Below are positions 29,717 through 32,500 of a stretch of DNA of 32,500 bases, piece by piece. The DNA lies in contig JAPMOS010000216.1 of assembly GCA_027972325.1 (NCBI GenBank), forward strand, positions 1-32,500, in the 5' to 3' direction. Every line of letters begins with the position of its first letter. Position 1 is the stretch's first letter. The stretch comes from Paratrimastix pyriformis (Eukaryota > Preaxostyla > Paratrimastigidae). The notes beneath the pieces were generated by a model. The model did no database searches. It saw only the letters and a program-made list of their open reading frames with translations, and was not told the origin of the DNA. The position numbers and the translations under genes are program-made.

Positions 29717-31320
29717 CGTCGGTCGACCCATTGTCAGGTGGTCATATTTTGGATTCCGGCGCCCCCAAACTATCCTGAAAATTCGATTATGGTGTCTTGC
29801 GAAAGCCTGCCCATTTGTACGCGTTTCCCACGACGGAATCGCGCGGTCGGGGGGGGTCTCCATTTGGGTCGACCATCGATCGACCTATCCCCTACCCCTT
29901 CCCCATGCCGGAACCTGACAAAACACCTTCATCACGTGCGGATATTCGGAACCCCGTATTTTTCCCGGATTCGTGGAGGTTTGGAGCACCTCCGAATGGA
30001 TTTTCAGCCCTTTTGCCTCGAGGGGTCAATCAAAACAATTTTTCCAATTCGACCGGTCCCCGATGGCCTTGACCCATCTTGACCGCATCGGTGCACATCA
30101 ACCGCCCCATTTGGGAGCCTCCAAAGTCGATTGAAAAATTCAGATCATGTGTGGAGCTCATCAAATCAACGAAAAATCCAGGCGCAATCACCGGGACCGC
30201 GCGGTCGGGGGGGGTACAAGCCCTCAGACCCCTTTGGGCAGGCCTGCCCCGGCCGGATCGATGATTTTCACCATCATGCCACTTCGGGCGATCCGCGCAA
30301 GCCCCGGAATCGGAATCTCCGCATAAAATAGGGCTAGGAACAACCCTCAAACCAGGTCCGATGGGGGGTTTCACACCGATGACCGGTGGTCGACCCTTTG
30401 TGGGGGTCCTTTTGGGGGTCCCTCCAGGGAGGCACTTTTCGCATTTTCTCATCCACCCGTCGGTGCACCACCCGAAATGACTCAAAATTCGTGTTCTCCG
30501 CCGGGTTTTACCCCCACCCGCCATAGAAAACCACCCCCGCAGACAAGGGCATGACCAGTCAACCTCGACATTTACCCTCGGGGGTACCCCCCCGCGGACC
30601 ACCCCGAACCATCCCTACCGCATCAACCACCCATACAGCGACCCCGGCTGACTGCAAATTCGAATTCTCCGGGTAATTTTACGGGGGTTCCTCTGGGAAC
30701 CGACCGTCTCACTCCCAGTTAAGGGGTGCACCCGGTGGCCGGCACCCCAAAATGACCCCTTCCGGGCCTCCCCCGGCCCCTGGACCGTTAACAAGCAGGA
30801 CAACCCCGCATGATCCGACGGTCGTGTCGCCATTTGTTTGAATGCCCATCATGGGGAGACTCTAGCCCCCGGGAGGGCGCTCACGCACGTGGCTGGGTGC
30901 CGGTACACCGTTCGGGCCGGCACAGCGGAACAATACAAAATTTAGGCGTCCGGAGTAATGTCAAAGTGAAAATTTTCTCGTGATCCCATCAACCAACCAA
31001 CAACATGGGTCCATCAATGCACTCAAAAAAGAGGTTTTGCGTTGTTAGATGGTCACCCATACCCTTGGAAAAAGTTCGGGTGGCATGCAATATCGCATGT
31101 CCGACTCCGACCACACCATGCCAAATTTCGATACAGACCTTCGAATTATGCTTAGTTAAGTGGGTTAAGCTATTCAGATGGGTCTCCCCAAAAGTTGGTC
31201 ACCATCGATATCATCGGGTCCCGGGTGGTCGAACGGAATGGTCAAAATCAATGATCTTATTTTAGGATTGATTTTTGATGTACATAAAAAATTAAGGGGG
31301 TCAAAAATTTCAATGGCAAT
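29717..31320. other. rDNA spacer, unique part
   Basis: GC-rich, no supported gene. CGCGCGGTCGGGGGGGGT occurs at 29840-29857 and 30198-30215, and GGTCGACC-type palindromes recur (start of each 171-bp unit, about 29867, 30388). This suggests further decayed spacer repeats. Composition turns AT-rich near the right end. Confidence 0.5.
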
Positions 31321-31560
31321 GGTAAATTTAGTAAATTTCGCTAAATTTAGCTAAATTTATTTTTGTTAAGAAACGCTAAATTTAGCGAAATTTGCTAAAT
31401 TTTGTATGGATTTACAGAATTTGCATTCAAAATTTATTTGCCATACAAAATTTAACGCGTTTTGCGAAAAAACTAAGTCATAAATTTGCTAAATTTTGTA
31501 TGGCGGCTAAATTTTGAATGCAAATTCTGTCGGTTGGTAAATTTAGGCCATGTCAGACCA
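31321..31560. repeat. AT-rich block with CTAAATTTAGC motifs and a long hairpin
   Basis: Repeated CTAAATTTAGC-like palindromic words fill this block. A 22-bp direct repeat lies at 31388-31409 and 31482-31503. 31414-31454 pairs with 31490-31530: the outer 23 bp are perfect, three mismatches follow, then 15 more pairs, leaving a loop of about 35 bases. In rDNA spacers such structures can be replication origins, fork barriers or terminators. A small inverted-repeat element is an alternative. Confidence 0.7.
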
Positions 31561-31568
31561 CCCTGAAG

Positions 31569-31607
31569 GTATATATGAAGAGGAGAAAAAAAAAAAAAAA
31601 AAAAAAA
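31569..31607 (+). promoter_or_regulatory. TATA-like box and poly-A tract, candidate Pol I promoter region
   Basis: GTATATATGAAGAGG is followed by an A-run of about 21 bases ending near 31607. It stands about 0.9 kb before the 18S start, at the boundary between repeat-like spacer and higher-complexity sequence, where the pre-rRNA start would be expected. This rests on position only. Confidence 0.3.
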
Positions 31608-32490
31608 GTTGTTGCGGAGTGGGCAGATGAGAAGTTGGTGAAAACTGATTTTTCTGATGCGCCTTCAGTTTAGTACTGGGTATCGGAACCACCCTATTGC
31701 TGCGCGCAGCCGCTTGAAGTTCCCTGATTAAGGGGATGGTAGGCTACCGGGGGCTCACCTCTGGATTGTAGTGCTTTGCACCGTCGCGTATCGACATTAG
31801 GACGCCGGTATTTGGGATCGACTGTCGGATCGTTTACGGTACAGACCCGAGGCTACGCGCTGAAGGATGTGCTTTGTTTACGGACCTCTACATCGGTACT
31901 TTTTTTACCAATGGACCTGCAGTGAGCCGGGCTTGCCTGGAACACGAAGTCTTTTGGCTGTTGCATTGATAGGCTATCGGCTGGCGAAGATTTGAACCAT
32001 CATCAAATCGTATGAAAGCTTTCCTTAGGTCTGGGGTCTTGCGGTAAGCAGACCCACCATGGAATTCGATCATACACTCTGAATATTGCCCTGGTGGATG
32101 TTTTCCGTTTTGTTGGGGACTTTGCTGCAAAATCCGAGCAAGGTTTTTCAACCTGACGGGGGAATCCTGCTGAGGTGATACAAGGAAGATTTGAAGAGGG
32201 TAAAAACCTTCACGATCGGGAGGACTCTACTTATTCAGTCTGACTGTTAAGGGGAGCTGCCGATCAACTAGCAACTGTCAACTGTTCCAAAAACAATACT
32301 TTTGGCCAGTTTGCTGCTTCTTAACCGAACAACAAACGACACTAATTGTAGTTTATGAAACTTGACGGGGATCGCCTCTGGACATGACCAACGTCGATCA
32401 CGCGCAGTGACTCGTTCTGAACTTGGCATTGCGTGGAGTTGTCGGCGTGGCTGGCTGTGGCCCAGGGATGATCTGTGCGGGCGAAAGTAG
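31608..32490 (+). other. Presumed 5' external transcribed spacer
   Basis: 883 bases of mid-GC, non-repetitive sequence run directly into the 18S start with no supported ORF. Position and the lack of repeats suggest an ETS. The transcription start is not defined by sequence alone. Confidence 0.55.
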
Positions 32491-32500
32491 AACCTGGTTG
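32491..32500 (+). rRNA. 18S rRNA, first ten bases (cut by window end)
   Basis: AACCTGGTTG is the conserved 5' terminus of eukaryotic small-subunit rRNA, normally continued by ATCCTGCCAG. Ten bases alone are weak evidence. The linked 5S gene and the spacer repeats upstream on the same strand make it convincing. Confidence 0.7.

Overview
This is eukaryotic nuclear DNA, mostly GC-rich, and it is best read as the intergenic spacer (IGS) of a ribosomal DNA unit that has filled with retroelements. Two RNA genes anchor that reading, both on the + strand. A complete 5S rRNA gene lies at about 17788-17904. The last ten bases of the window (32491-32500) match the conserved 5' end of 18S rRNA. A 5S gene inside the rDNA spacer, in the same direction as 18S, is known from many fungi, some protists and some crustaceans. 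I cannot place the organism more closely; an early-diverging fungus or a protist fits the elements and the 5S sequence.

Layout. 341-3830 holds two minus-strand, 5'-truncated copies of one LINE with a restriction-like endonuclease. About 4077-13040 is a nearly full-length minus-strand LINE (LINE-1a). About 13041-16050 is a + strand DIRS-like (tyrosine-recombinase class) retroelement fossil. 16165-17520 is an AT-rich island with a cluster of AGTAACT sites and a minus-strand ORF resembling a virus fibre protein. Then come the 5S gene, a 700-bp CAT/CAA microsatellite, a tRNA-Ile-like sequence, and an array of 171-183-bp spacer repeats (18814-20258). A second LINE of the same superfamily (LINE-1b, 20259-29534) sits inside that array and is bounded by a perfect 11-bp target-site duplication. 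The array resumes at 29546. The rest is spacer, an AT-rich block with a long hairpin, a TATA/poly-A stretch, and a presumed external transcribed spacer running to 18S.

The most interesting object is the LINE pair. Both copies share an ORF1 with a membrane-like helix. Their second coding region combines a hydrophobic N-terminus, a ubiquitin-specific-protease-like (peptidase C19/USP) domain with Cys box, CxxC fingers and His box, an APE-type endonuclease, a reverse transcriptase, an RNase H and a conserved extra C-terminal domain. Both RNAs would end in a GNRA-loop hairpin, a UUCG-loop hairpin and an (AC)n tail. Both copies have several frameshifts and look inactive. Excising LINE-1b restores an uninterrupted spacer array and shrinks the 5S-18S interval from 14.6 kb to about 5.3 kb.
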